DNA of 64,000 nt from Rhodothermales bacterium (GCA_039944855.1 JBDUXZ010000031.1:124001-188000); one strand, 5' to 3'; shown: positions 1 through 8,462, counted from the stretch's first letter. Translations and numbers: made by a program. Notes: generated by a model not told the origin, from the letters alone.

Positions 1-171
1 CGCCGCGACGGACCCGTTCCCGCAGCCGAGGTCGAGCAGGCGGCATGCGGAGAGCCCGCGCCGCGCGAGGATGCGCTCGACGGCGGGCAGCAGGTAGGCG
101 TGGTGGAAGCCGAGGTCGGCGGTTCCGTAGCCGTACGTGCCGGCGCTGAGATCCGGGGGGACGGACGTCAT
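1..171 (-). CDS. Class I SAM-dependent methyltransferase, N-terminal fragment (partial)
   Basis: Read on the minus strand from the ATG at 169-171; only the first 57 residues lie in the window and the rest runs off the left edge. Residues 45-54 read LLDLGCGNGS, the glycine-rich motif I that binds S-adenosylmethionine in Rossmann-fold methyltransferases. The start overlaps the stop of the DinB-like gene in an ATGA arrangement, so the two are probably co-transcribed. The substrate cannot be told from this fragment. Confidence 0.8.
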   Translation of the reverse strand, partial: MTSVPPDLSAGTYGYGTADLGFHHAYLLPAVERILARRGLSACRLLDLGCGNGSVAA

Positions 172-662
172 GAGAGCGCGTCGGCGGGGAGGATCTGGCC
201 GAGGTGGTGGCGGAGGTGGGCGCCGTAGTCCCGCATCAGGTCGTCGAGCGTGGCGGGCACGCCGGCGGGGAACGGCTGCCACGCGATCTCGTCGAGGTTG
301 TGGCGCTCGTACTCCCGGAACCGAACGGCGGCGGGCACGGCGTCCATCACGCGGACGAGGTGCGTGTTGTACATCCACCACAGCGTGACGAGCGACGGCC
401 AGTCGGCCTCGCGGTAGCGCTGCGTCTGGACCCATGCGTCCTGCTCGTAGCCGGGGAAGACGAGGTCGTCCTGCTCCTGCGCGCGGACGAACCGCTGGTG
501 GTTGTTCGCCGCCGAGTCGATGAGGTGGCCGAGGGTCTCCTTCGGCGACCAGCGGTTCGGGCTCGGGCGCTGCGTCACGTCATCGTCGGCGAGGCGGAGG
601 AGGGCGGGGGCGGCCCGCTCCACGAGGTCGTGGAGGCGAGCGATGAAATCGTCGTCGGGCAT
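168..662 (-). CDS. DinB-like (DinB_2) four-helix-bundle protein
   Basis: A protein of about 164 residues with the DinB/YfiT fold pattern: WSPKETLGHLIDSA near residues 38-51 (first metal-ligand histidine, about H46) and a C-terminal HLRHHLGQI with histidines near 149-153. These three histidines are the usual divalent-metal site. The family includes thiol (bacillithiol/mycothiol-type) transferases and many uncharacterised members; the substrate here is unknown. I chose the ATG at 660-662 because it follows the stop of the L,D-transpeptidase gene by one base; an in-frame ATG at 714-716 would overlap that gene by about 50 bases. It is translationally coupled to the downstream methyltransferase. 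Confidence 0.8.
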   Translation of the reverse strand: MPDDDFIARLHDLVERAAPALLRLADDDVTQRPSPNRWSPKETLGHLIDSAANNHQRFVRAQEQDDLVFPGYEQDAWVQTQRYREADWPSLVTLWWMYNTHLVRVMDAVPAAVRFREYERHNLDEIAWQPFPAGVPATLDDLMRDYGAHLRHHLGQILPADALS

Positions 663-663
663 A

Positions 664-2259
664 TCAATGGGCGGCGTCGAGTCCCAGCGCGTCAGCGAGT
701 GCATCGTCGTGGTCATAGATGTCTTCGTGGAAGGCGAGGCCGGCGTCGCCGTCGGCCGTCGCGGTGAAATAGACGAGGTGGACGGGGAGCGGCTCGGGCA
801 GGGCGACGGGCTGCGTGGCGTGGCCGTCGAGCGCGGCGTCCACCTTCTCCGGCGTCCACCCGTGCCAGCCGAGGAGCTGGCGGGCGAGCTCGCGGGGCTC
901 GGCGGCGCGGATGCAGCCGTGCGAGTAGGCCCGGCTGGGGCGCGAGAAGAGGCGCTTCTGGTTCGTGTCGTGGATATAGATGTCGTCCGCGTTGGGGAAG
1001 GCGAACTTCACCTCGCCGAGCGGATTCGCCGGGCCGGCCGACTGCACGAAGCGGTACGTCCCTGCACCCGCCGTCTCCCAGTCCACCGTCGCCGGGTCCA
1101 CGCGGGCGCCGCCGCTGTAGACGTTGTAGCCCCGGCTCGTGAGGTACTCGGCCCCGTTGCGCCGCGCCAGCGGGATCGTCTCGACCGACGCGATCGACGG
1201 CGGCACGCCCCACGTCGGGTTGAAGATGACGGCCGTCATCGTGTCGCTGAAGACGGGCGTCTGCCAGCTCTTGAGCCCGATCACGACGTTCATCGCGAGC
1301 ACGTCCGCCCCGCCTTCGACGACGTGGAGGCGGAACGCGGGGAGGTTGACGAGGACGTGCCGCGCGCCGAGGTCGTCGGGCAGCCAGCGCCAGCGTTCGA
1401 GGTTGAGCACGATCGCGCGGGCCCAGTGTTCGGGCGAGCGGTTGAGCGCGTGCCGCGTCGCCGGGTCGAGGTCGCCCGTCGCGTCGAGTCCGTGTTGCTG
1501 CTGGAAGCGGCGGACGGCGTCGGCGACGTCACCGGAATAGGCGAAGGCGAGGCTGTCGGGCACGTCGGCGCTGTCGAGCGCGCCGAAGAGGGCGAGGCGC
1601 TGGCGGACGAGCGGGACGCGCACGCTCTCGTCGCCGAGCGTGAGGGTGCTGGCGGGGAGGATGATCGGGAGGTCGACATCCGCGGCGGCGCGGGAGCGGG
1701 CGAGCGCCGAGCGGAGGTGGTCGTATGCCGCGTGCGGAGGCCGCAGCCCGTCGAGTGCGCCGCCGAGGTCGCCCGATTCGAGCGCGGCGGAGAGGACGGT
1801 GGCGAGGTCGCGGTCGCGCCGCGTCGGGTACCACTTCTCGTAGAGCGTCGCCGGGTCGACACGCCCGCGCAGGAGGTGCTCGCCGAGGCGGAGGAAGGCG
1901 TCGGTGAGGAGGAGGTCGCGGTCGGCGACGGCCTCGGGCGAAGCTTCGGCCGAGGCGAACGCCGTGCGGAGTTGGGCGAGGCGGTACGCCTCGGGGTCGA
2001 GCCCGTCGTTCGCGCTGTCCTCGATGAGCGCGAGGAATGCTTCGCCGTGGCCGCCCCATGCGGCGGTGTGGCCGCGCTCGGCGTAGAACCGGAACAGGTC
2101 GGCGTGCACTTCGACGCGTTCGCCCCCGATCTGGGCGGTGCCGCTCGCGGTGTCGAGGCGGGCGCGGAGGGCGTCGCTCGGGGCGGGGGACGAGGCCTCG
2201 GCCGGGGCGGCGAGGGCGAACAGGACGAGCGCGACGAGCGGGCGGAAAGCGGGGTGCAT
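664..2259 (-). CDS. Murein L,D-transpeptidase (YcbB/LdtD-like, YkuD domain)
   Basis: 531 residues. An N-terminal signal peptide (about 1-22, ending near PAEAS) sends it to the periplasm. A peptidoglycan-binding helical domain follows at about residues 230-270 (AVRRFQQQHGLDATGDLDP). The YkuD catalytic domain contains HGCIR with the nucleophilic cysteine near residue 449, preceded by SRAYS. The size and the domain order (N-terminal region, PG_binding_1, late YkuD) match YcbB/LdtD enzymes, which make 3-3 cross-links between meso-diaminopimelate residues, rather than small Braun-lipoprotein ligases. It is the first gene of a short minus-strand operon with the DinB-like and methyltransferase genes. 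Confidence 0.9.
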   Translation of the reverse strand: MHPAFRPLVALVLFALAAPAEASSPAPSDALRARLDTASGTAQIGGERVEVHADLFRFYAERGHTAAWGGHGEAFLALIEDSANDGLDPEAYRLAQLRTAFASAEASPEAVADRDLLLTDAFLRLGEHLLRGRVDPATLYEKWYPTRRDRDLATVLSAALESGDLGGALDGLRPPHAAYDHLRSALARSRAAADVDLPIILPASTLTLGDESVRVPLVRQRLALFGALDSADVPDSLAFAYSGDVADAVRRFQQQHGLDATGDLDPATRHALNRSPEHWARAIVLNLERWRWLPDDLGARHVLVNLPAFRLHVVEGGADVLAMNVVIGLKSWQTPVFSDTMTAVIFNPTWGVPPSIASVETIPLARRNGAEYLTSRGYNVYSGGARVDPATVDWETAGAGTYRFVQSAGPANPLGEVKFAFPNADDIYIHDTNQKRLFSRPSRAYSHGCIRAAEPRELARQLLGWHGWTPEKVDAALDGHATQPVALPEPLPVHLVYFTATADGDAGLAFHEDIYDHDDALADALGLDAAH

Positions 2260-2334
2260 GGGGGGCGGCGTGCGTGGAGGGGCGGAGGCGCGGAAGCTAG
2301 AGCGAATACGGCTCCGACGCTAGCACGCCCGTCC

Positions 2335-2874
2335 CTATTCCCGAAGGAGATCGCTGTACGACACGGCGACGAGGTCGCGCTCACGGACGCCGAGCGCGGC
2401 GAGCATCCGCTCGCACTGCGCCCGCAGCACCCCTTCGGTCCGGTGAGTATCGTCCGCTATCGCCTCAACTTCAACGAACGATCCCAATCCTTCCACCCGG
2501 TCGAGGTGGACTTTGACATTCCCGACGAAGTAGATCTCCCGCGTCTTGTCCACGACGACGAGCACGCCGAGCGCTGCGGTGAGTGCGGCTTTGAGCGCTG
2601 AGGCGTCCGGGCCGGTCGGGTAGAGCGTTACGTCGGAACGCTTCGGACCGGCGGCGTCCGGGCGGTCGTAGTGGATGAGGGCGCGCTCGACGGTGCCTTC
2701 GCGGAGCTTGAGGCGCCCGTGTGGGACGCGGAAGTACGTGTCGATCTGCCGGTCCACGTCGGGGCCGGTGGCATGCTGTTCGGCGAGGACGGCGCGGGCG
2801 CGGTCGAGAGCCTGCCCTGAGCCTGGCGATGGATCGGCGCAGCGGGCTTTGAACTCGACGTTGAGGTGCTGCAT
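2335..2874 (-). CDS. CYTH-domain protein (class IV adenylate cyclase / thiamine-triphosphatase-like)
   Basis: 179 residues. The N-terminus carries the CYTH tunnel signature NVEFKAR, followed by QIDTYFRVPHGRLKLRE, the region that places basic residues in the triphosphate tunnel. A later acidic strand FVEVEAI is also typical. CYTH enzymes act on triphosphates (thiamine triphosphate, ATP to cAMP, or inorganic triphosphate); the sequence does not say which. The long upstream in-frame extension antisense to 2956-3747 is a high-GC artefact, so I start at the ATG at 2874. It is divergent from the papain-like gene, with about 80 bases between. Confidence 0.85.
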   Translation of the reverse strand: MQHLNVEFKARCADPSPGSGQALDRARAVLAEQHATGPDVDRQIDTYFRVPHGRLKLREGTVERALIHYDRPDAAGPKRSDVTLYPTGPDASALKAALTAALGVLVVVDKTREIYFVGNVKVHLDRVEGLGSFVEVEAIADDTHRTEGVLRAQCERMLAALGVRERDLVAVSYSDLLRE

Positions 2875-2955
2875 CGGGCGGAAGATTTTCGGCGATGGGG
2901 AGAAACCGGGACGGTCGGGAGTATAGCGCCCGCCTCCTTTCCATCCGCCCCGCCG

Positions 2956-3747
2956 ATGCCGTTCTCCCAAGCCCGTCTCGACTTCGACCCGTCCCGCGAC
3001 GGGTTCGCCTTCCCCAACTCGTTCCGCTGGACCGAGCCCGACCTCGTCTACCTCCACCGAATGCTCCGCCCGGTCGCAGGACCGGGGGTGGCGGCGTTGC
3101 CCGCCGTGGGCGGTGCGGTCTCCGGCGGGTGGCGAGGGCTCGCGGCCGGCACAGCGGTCGGGGCGGGGCTCGCGTGGGCCGGGCTCGCGCCCGCGCTCGT
3201 CCGGGCGAGCGCGCAGCGGTGGCCGTCGTTCGGGCTCTGCGGCGGGATGGCGCTCGCGGCGGCCGAGCGCTGGCCGCGCCGCGCCGGGCTCCCCACGGCT
3301 GAGCTGCAAGCAGACCGGCTGCGTCCCCTGCTCTGGCGGCGGCAAGCGGACACGCTCCGCGCCGCCGCCCCGACGTTCCTCCGCTATTGGCTGTCCGCCC
3401 GGCTCGGCCGCGCGCGGTTCGGCGATGCCCTGCTCAGCGAATGGACCACGATCCGGGGGCAGATCGACGCGGGGCGGCCCGTCGTGCTCGGGCTCGTCGG
3501 CGATGCGCCGGACCCGTTCGCGCAGCATCAGGTCCTCGCCTTCGGCTACGCCGGCACCGACACGCGCGGCACGCTCTCGGTCTACGACCCCAACAGCCCC
3601 GGCGTGGAGCTGGAGATCGCCTTCACCGTCGCCGACGGCCGCGCCCGCATCACGACGGATCTTCCGACCGGCCCAACGCGCTCCGGCGGCTACCACATCA
3701 GCACGAGGCCGGGCCGGCTCGACATGGTGTTCGCCGTCGACGTTTAG
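2956..3747 (+). CDS. Papain/C39-like fold hypothetical protein
   Basis: 263 residues from the ATG at 2956. The layout suggests a papain-like cysteine-protease fold: SFGLCGGMAL with Cys95, HQVLAFGY with His191, then SVYDPNSPG with Asp211, a plausible Cys-His-Asp triad. A Gly/Ala-rich stretch (about residues 41-82) could be membrane-interacting. There is no signal peptide. I do not recognise a named family with certainty and cannot say whether it is a protease, a transglutaminase-like enzyme or inactive. Its stop overlaps that of the convergent PAS gene. Confidence 0.65.
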   Translation: MPFSQARLDFDPSRDGFAFPNSFRWTEPDLVYLHRMLRPVAGPGVAALPAVGGAVSGGWRGLAAGTAVGAGLAWAGLAPALVRASAQRWPSFGLCGGMALAAAERWPRRAGLPTAELQADRLRPLLWRRQADTLRAAAPTFLRYWLSARLGRARFGDALLSEWTTIRGQIDAGRPVVLGLVGDAPDPFAQHQVLAFGYAGTDTRGTLSVYDPNSPGVELEIAFTVADGRARITTDLPTGPTRSGGYHISTRPGRLDMVFAVDV

Positions 3748-4202
3748 CCGGGTTCGGGCGGGGGGCGACGGTTCCGCTCCCGGCGGAGGAGCTGCTCGAT
3801 CTTCTTCCGCAGCGTGATGTTCTCGAACACAACGCCCACGCACCGCTCCGGCATCGGGAACGCCTTCACGGCGAAATACCCCCGCTGGACACGCTCGTCC
3901 CCTTCGTACTCGAACGACCCGAGGTTGACCGATGGGTCGCCGAGGCTCACGTCGGCATACGTCTGGGGCAGGTCCGTGCCCCGGAGCGCCGGGAACGCCT
4001 CATCAATCGTCTGGCCGACGAGGAGGTCGAGGTCGGTGCCGGTGTAGCGCGATGCCACCGCGTTCGCGTAGACGAGGGTGAGGCTGCTGGTCTCCTCGGG
4101 GACGACGAGGTGGTAGATGAGCAGGCCCGTGTTGAGCGCGTCGAAGAGCGATGACACGGCGGTGACGACGGACTGCACGCCGGGCGGGAGGTCGGGGGCC
4201 AT
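3744..4202 (-). CDS. Single PAS-domain protein
   Basis: 152 residues. The PAS core runs through FDALNTGLLIYHL, LVYANAVASRYTG, VGQTIDEAFPAL and a closing GVVFENITLRKKIEQLL, the usual PAS-to-coiled-coil transition. No kinase, GGDEF or DNA-binding domain follows; the protein ends about 15 residues after the coiled-coil start. It may act in trans as a sensor or adaptor. Its TAA stop interlocks with the TAG stop of the convergent gene (3744-3747). The start at 4202 was chosen because longer versions would overlap the upstream HhH-GPD gene; an AGGAA element lies shortly upstream. Confidence 0.75.
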   Translation of the reverse strand: MAPDLPPGVQSVVTAVSSLFDALNTGLLIYHLVVPEETSSLTLVYANAVASRYTGTDLDLLVGQTIDEAFPALRGTDLPQTYADVSLGDPSVNLGSFEYEGDERVQRGYFAVKAFPMPERCVGVVFENITLRKKIEQLLRRERNRRPPPEPG

Positions 4203-4339
4203 GAGCGGGGGGGTGAGGGGGAGTTCCTGCTGCGCGGGCGCGCGACGCCCGGATGGCAGCAGGCTCCGGTGTAAACCTGCCCTGATGATAACGACCGTGG
4301 CCGATGCGAGGTTGCGGCGGGCCGTCTCCGCGGCGGCGG

Positions 4340-4849
4340 TCAGCCCCTCGCCGAGAGGTCGAGATCCTGGAAGTAATACAGACAGAACTTCAGCTTCTTC
4401 GCCTTCAGCGGGCCGAAGCCCGGCAGCTTCCGCAGCCGCTTCTCCACCGTCGCGAGGTCGGCCCCGTCGGCCCACAGATTCGCGGCGTCGCCATCGTATT
4501 CGTCGGCGAGGAGGCGGGCGACGGCCTGCGTCCGGTCGGCCATCGTGTTCGTGAATCGATGGACGGCCGGTGACTGGGCGAACACCTCTTTAAAGGCGTC
4601 GGCGTCGTGATCCGCGATCCGGCGCATCTCGAAGTGGCCGAGTCGCTGCTTCAGCTTGAGCGGGCCGCAGAACGCCGTCTCGGCGAGCACGCGCTGGTCG
4701 AAGAGGAGGCCGAGCACGACGGCGTTCGCGTCGTCGCGGAGGAACTGGTCGGCGTCGGGGTCCTTCGTGGCGGTGCCTTCTTGCTGGAGCCGGTCCAGCA
4801 TGCGGACGAGCCCGCCGTCGAGTTCGGAGTAGTCGGCTGCAATCGACAT
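4340..4849 (-). CDS. HhH-GPD family DNA repair-like protein
   Basis: 169 residues. The C-terminal half has a helix-hairpin-helix signature, KRLRKLPGFGPLKAKK, that fits the HhH-GPD DNA glycosylase superfamily. The N-terminal half (LLFDQRVLAETAFCGPLKLKQRLG) matches the small uncharacterised HhH-GPD group rather than Nth or MutY. No four-cysteine iron-sulfur loop is present. Likely role: base-excision repair, substrate unknown. The start at 4849 precedes the sequence MSIAADYSE; a possible start at 4888 lies inside a palindromic element and is less likely. Confidence 0.75.
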   Translation of the reverse strand: MSIAADYSELDGGLVRMLDRLQQEGTATKDPDADQFLRDDANAVVLGLLFDQRVLAETAFCGPLKLKQRLGHFEMRRIADHDADAFKEVFAQSPAVHRFTNTMADRTQAVARLLADEYDGDAANLWADGADLATVEKRLRKLPGFGPLKAKKLKFCLYYFQDLDLSARG

Positions 4850-4864
4850 AGAATCAGAGGTAGG

Positions 4865-4883
4865 GACGCCCCGCCGGGGCGTC
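4865..4883. repeat. Intergenic palindromic element A
   Basis: Perfect 8-bp inverted repeat GACGCCCC/GGGGCGTC around a 3-base loop. It is followed by CGTCTGCACGG and TCGGCGATGGGGAG, a tail similar to that of element B at 4920 and to the sequence at 2889-2902. It lies just upstream of the HhH-GPD gene. There is no T-tract, so it is not a convincing terminator. It looks like a REP-like dispersed element. Confidence 0.6.
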
Positions 4884-4919
4884 TGCACGGTCGGCGATGG
4901 GGAGCGAATCGGAGGGAGA

Positions 4920-4937
4920 GACGCAGCATGCTGCGTC
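4920..4937. repeat. Intergenic palindromic element B
   Basis: Perfect 18-base palindrome (GACGCAGCA/TGCTGCGTC). Its right flank, CGTCTGTACGGGTCGGCGG, parallels the flank of element A. It sits between the hemB stop and the HhH-GPD start. Same presumed REP-like family. Confidence 0.6.
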
Positions 4938-4966
4938 TGTACGGGTCGGCGGTGGGACGCGTCCCC

Positions 4967-5965
4967 TCACCCCTCGCGGAGCCAACGGGCGAGGTCTTTG
5001 GCGAAGTAGGTGAGGATGAGGTCGGCGCCGGCGCGACGGATGGCGGTCGTGGCTTCGAGCGCGGCGGCGCGGAGGTCGAGCCAGCCGCGCTCGGCGGCGG
5101 CGTGGAGCATGGCGTACTCGCCCGAGACGTGGTAGGCGGCGATGGGCACGTCGGTGATCTCGCGAACGCGGTAGATCACGTCGAGGTAGGCGAGCGCGGG
5201 CTTGACCATCACCATATCGGCGCCCTCGTCGAGGTCGAGGAGAACTTCGCGCAGGGCCTCGCGGGCGTTCGCCGGGTCCATCTGATACGTCTTTTTGTCT
5301 GTCGGCACGCCGGCTTTCTGGCGCGGCGCGGAGTCGAGCGCGGCGCGGAACGGGCCATAGAACGACGAGGCGTACTTCGCGGCGTACGAGAGGATCGCGG
5401 TGCGGCTGAAGCCCGCTTCGTCGAGCGCGGTGCGGATGGCGGCGACGCGGCCGTCCATCATGTCGCTCGGCGCGATCACGTCGGCCCCGGCCTCGGCCTG
5501 CACCACGGCCATCCGGGCGAGCGCGTCCAGCGACTCGTCGTTCACCACGTAGCCGTCCCGGACGATGCCGTCGTGGCCGTCCGACGAGTACGGGTCGAGC
5601 GCAACATCGCTGACGATGACGAGGCCGGGGACGGCGGCTTTGACGGCGCGAATCGCGCGCGGGAAAAGGCCGTTCCGGTTCGTGCCCTCGCTGCCCATCG
5701 CGTCTTTAAGCGCGTCCGGGAGGGCGGGGAAGAGGGCGACGGCGGGGATCCCGAGGTCGAACACTTCCTGCGCTTCCTCGACGAGCCGGTCGATCGAGAA
5801 GCGGAACTGCCCGGGCATCGCGTCCACCGGCTCGCGCTTGCCCTCGCCGTCGATCACGAAGAGAGGCATGATGAGGTTGTCGGTGGAGAGCCGCGTCTCG
5901 CGGGCCATCCGGCGGATAGTGTCGGTGCGTCGGAGCCGGCGCGGGCGGTGCAGGGGAGGGGGCAT
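4967..5965 (-). CDS. hemB: Delta-aminolevulinic acid dehydratase (porphobilinogen synthase)
   Basis: 332 residues. Condenses two 5-aminolevulinate molecules to porphobilinogen in cytoplasmic tetrapyrrole synthesis. Both Schiff-base lysines are visible: SYAAKYASSFYGPFR (near residue 196) and MVMVKPALAYLD (near 255). The metal region reads DVALDPYSSDGHDG, with aspartate instead of the zinc-binding cysteine cluster, so this is the magnesium-type enzyme found in many bacteria. APSDMMDGRV is the standard allosteric/active-site motif. The start at 5965 was chosen because upstream codons belong to the antisense of the HD gene. Palindromes lie on both sides. Confidence 0.95.
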   Translation of the reverse strand: MPPPLHRPRRLRRTDTIRRMARETRLSTDNLIMPLFVIDGEGKREPVDAMPGQFRFSIDRLVEEAQEVFDLGIPAVALFPALPDALKDAMGSEGTNRNGLFPRAIRAVKAAVPGLVIVSDVALDPYSSDGHDGIVRDGYVVNDESLDALARMAVVQAEAGADVIAPSDMMDGRVAAIRTALDEAGFSRTAILSYAAKYASSFYGPFRAALDSAPRQKAGVPTDKKTYQMDPANAREALREVLLDLDEGADMVMVKPALAYLDVIYRVREITDVPIAAYHVSGEYAMLHAAAERGWLDLRAAALEATTAIRRAGADLILTYFAKDLARWLREG

Positions 5966-5985
5966 CGGGGTGGGGAAGACCGTAG

Positions 5986-6005
5986 GGGCGCAGCACGCTG
6001 CGCCC
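5986..6005. repeat. Intergenic palindromic element C
   Basis: 9-bp inverted repeat GGGCGCAGC/GCTGCGCCC with a 2-base loop, in the 56-base gap between hemB and the HD-domain gene. The arm resembles that of element B (GCAGC/GCTGC core), and GAGGTGGGG follows. Confidence 0.55.
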
Positions 6006-6021
6006 GAGGTGGGGAATGGTG

Positions 6022-6450
6022 TCAGTCGTACTGCGTGAGCCGGAGCCAGGCGCGGCGGTAGCGGTCGAGCCGCTCGCGGTCGCGCTCGGTGAGGTCGCCG
6101 AGGCGGCGGACGTCGAGGTTGTCGTCGATGTCGGCGAGCTTGACGCGGCGGGCGATGGGGTGGACGGCGGCGCGCTCGATGAACGCCTCGTACAACTCGC
6201 CCTCGCGCCGTGTCAGGCAATCGATGGCCGTGACGACGTCGTCGGCGAAGCCGCGCGCGCGGAGGGCGTCGAGCGTCCAATCCGAGTCCTCGACCACGTC
6301 GTGGAGCACGGCGGCGATCTGCGCGGGCTCGTCGCGGAACTGCGCCATGAGCCGGAGCGGGTGGAGGACGTACGGCTGCCCGGCCTTGTCGGTTTGCCCG
6401 CGGTGCGCGGCGACGGCGATCTCGATCGCGTCTTCGATGCCCGCGCTCAT
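6022..6450 (-). CDS. HD-domain protein, SpoT/MESH1-like phosphohydrolase
   Basis: 142 residues covering only the HD hydrolase part of the RelA/SpoT superfamily. Visible metal-site elements: AAHRGQTDKAG and YVLHPLR, the HD pair in AAVLHDVVEDS, and the late aspartate in KLADIDDNL. Small stand-alone enzymes of this kind hydrolyse ppGpp or related nucleotides; no synthetase or TGS domain is present. The ATG at 6450 overlaps the cysS stop (ATGA), so it is probably translated after cysS. An in-frame start 21 bases upstream is possible. Confidence 0.85.
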   Translation of the reverse strand: MSAGIEDAIEIAVAAHRGQTDKAGQPYVLHPLRLMAQFRDEPAQIAAVLHDVVEDSDWTLDALRARGFADDVVTAIDCLTRREGELYEAFIERAAVHPIARRVKLADIDDNLDVRRLGDLTERDRERLDRYRRAWLRLTQYD

Positions 6451-8009
6451 GCGTTCACTTTTTTGCGCCACGTCGAGCCCTGCGGCGAGTCCATTACCTC
6501 GACCCCGAGCGCGTCGAGCTCGTCGCGAATGGCATCGGCGCGGGCGAAGTCTTTGGCGGTGCGGGCGGCGACGCGCTCGGCGATGAGGGCGTCCACCTGC
6601 TCAGCGAGCGGGTCGGCGGCATCGGCGGGCGCGCCGTCACCTTCGTGATTTACGATCCCGAGGAGGGCGTTGACGCGGTCGAGGAACGACTTCGCCGCGC
6701 GGGCCGAGGGCGCGTTGAGGTCGTGGGCCGAGATGTGGCCGACGCCGGCGAGCACTTCGCGAAGGGCGACGGGCGTGTTGAGGTCGTCGCAGAGCCCGGC
6801 GAGCGCGTCGTCGTAGGCGTTGTCGAGCAGCTCTTCAAGGGCGCGGTCCTCGTCGCGCGCGTCGCCGCCGGCGGCCTCGCCCTGCGGGATCAGCACGTCG
6901 TAGGCGTGGCGGATGCGGGCCGTGAGCTTGACGGCGGCCTTGAGGTTCTTCTCGGTGAAGTTGAGCGGTTTCCGGTAGTGCCCCGAGATGAGGGCGTAGC
7001 GGACGGCGAGTGGGTCGATCCCGCGCCCGCCCTCGCTCTCGGGTGCGACGAGGTCGCGAACGGTGAAGAAGTTGCCGCTCGACTTCGCCATGCGCTCGCC
7101 CTCGACGCGGAGGAAGCGGGTGTGGAGCCAGACGCGGGCGAAGGGCTGTCCGGTCAGGCTCTCGGCCTGCGCGATCTCGCACTCGTGGTGCGGGAAGATG
7201 AGATCCTCGCCCCCGGTGTGCACGTCGATCGTCTCGCCGAGGTACTGCCGCGCCATGACCGAGCACTCGATGTGCCAGCCGGGGAAGCCCCACGGCGTGC
7301 CCTCGGCGAACGGGCTGTACCACCGCATGAGGTGGCCGGCCTGATCCGTCGTCGTCTTCTTCCAGAGAGCAAAGTCCCGCGGGTCCCGCTTCGCCGCGTC
7401 GGTGACGACGGCGCGGGTCTCGGCCGCCGCGCCCGTCGCCAGCCCCTCGGCGTCGCGGTTGCCGCTGAGCTTGCCGTAGTCGGGGAAACTCGGGACGTGG
7501 AAGTAGACGCCGTCGGCGGTCTCGTAGGCGTGACCGGCTTCGATGAGGGCCTCGACGGCTTCGATCTGCTCGCGGACGTGCTCGGTGGCGCGGGGGCGGA
7601 CGTCGGGCTCCAGCAGGTTCAGCGCGCGCCAGTCGTCGAGGAGCGCGTCGGTGTAGTGGCGGGCGAGGTCCCACACGTTCTCGAACCCCTCGCCCTCCTT
7701 CGAGCGCAGTGCCTTCGCCATCTTGTCCTCGCCCGAGGCGTCGGCGATGTCGTCGTCGGTGAGGTGGCCGACGTCAGTGACGTTGCTCACCATGCGTGTC
7801 CGCCAGCCGAGCGCCCGCGCCGTCCGCAGGAGGAGGTCGGTCGTGAGGAACGTGCGGAAGTTGCCGATGTGGGCATAGGAGTAGACCGTCGGACCGCAGG
7901 AGTAGACGCGGAGGAGCGGGTGGCCCTCCGCATCGCGCTGCGTGGGCTCGACGGGCTCGGCCTGCCGGGTGAGGGTGTTGTAGAGCGTCAGCTCGGGCGA
8001 GGTGTCCAT
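6447..8009 (-). CDS. cysS: Cysteinyl-tRNA synthetase
   Basis: 520 residues, normal for the class I enzyme. SCGPTVYSYAHIGNFR contains both the first zinc ligand and the HIGH motif. GWHIECSVM and the following HTGGEDLIFPHHE supply the other zinc ligands and the cysteine pocket. RMAKSSGNF (near residue 308) is the KMSKS-type signature. A helical DALR-type anticodon-binding region and a C-terminal RKKVNA tail complete it. It charges tRNA-Cys in the cytoplasm and overlaps the HD gene. Confidence 0.97.
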   Translation of the reverse strand: MDTSPELTLYNTLTRQAEPVEPTQRDAEGHPLLRVYSCGPTVYSYAHIGNFRTFLTTDLLLRTARALGWRTRMVSNVTDVGHLTDDDIADASGEDKMAKALRSKEGEGFENVWDLARHYTDALLDDWRALNLLEPDVRPRATEHVREQIEAVEALIEAGHAYETADGVYFHVPSFPDYGKLSGNRDAEGLATGAAAETRAVVTDAAKRDPRDFALWKKTTTDQAGHLMRWYSPFAEGTPWGFPGWHIECSVMARQYLGETIDVHTGGEDLIFPHHECEIAQAESLTGQPFARVWLHTRFLRVEGERMAKSSGNFFTVRDLVAPESEGGRGIDPLAVRYALISGHYRKPLNFTEKNLKAAVKLTARIRHAYDVLIPQGEAAGGDARDEDRALEELLDNAYDDALAGLCDDLNTPVALREVLAGVGHISAHDLNAPSARAAKSFLDRVNALLGIVNHEGDGAPADAADPLAEQVDALIAERVAARTAKDFARADAIRDELDALGVEVMDSPQGSTWRKKVNA

Positions 8010-8033
8010 ACAGAAGAAGGAGGTGTCGGGGGA

Positions 8034-8462
8034 TCAGTCGGCGTAGCGCTTGGCGGCCTGCTGCATGCGCTGGAGCATCGAGGCGAGGCCGCCCTGCCGC
8101 GCGGGCGTGAGGCTGTCGGCGAGGCCGGCGTCGCGGATGAACGCGGGGTCCACGGCGAGGACGGTCTCAGGCGTCTCGTCGTTGAGCCCGTTGACGAGCA
8201 TCGCGACCATGCCTTGCGCGATCTGGCCCTCGGCGGCGGCGCGGAAATGCATCGTCCCGCCCCGGTGCTGCGCGTCGAGCCAGACGCGGGAGACGCAGCC
8301 GGGGACGAGGTACGTGCTCACCTTGCCCTCGGCGGGGTAGTCGCCGAGTTCTTTGCCGTAGTCGAGAAGGAGGAGGTAGCGCGCCGTCTTGTCGTCGAGC
8401 GAGCCCAACTCGTCCACGTAGGTCTGGAGCTTCGGGGGGAGAGTCGTCGTGGAGTCAGGCAT
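8034..8462 (-). CDS. sufE: SufE family iron-sulfur assembly protein
   Basis: 142 residues, normal for SufE. The conserved loop VPGCVSRVWL carries the sulfur-accepting cysteine near residue 58. SufE takes persulfide from the desulfurase SufS and passes it to the SufBCD scaffold. No other suf gene is in the window. The ATG at 8462 starts MPDSTTTLPPKL; longer upstream readings have a low-complexity arginine-rich start and were dropped. Divergent from the topoisomerase gene. Confidence 0.9.
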   Translation of the reverse strand: MPDSTTTLPPKLQTYVDELGSLDDKTARYLLLLDYGKELGDYPAEGKVSTYLVPGCVSRVWLDAQHRGGTMHFRAAAEGQIAQGMVAMLVNGLNDETPETVLAVDPAFIRDAGLADSLTPARQGGLASMLQRMQQAAKRYAD

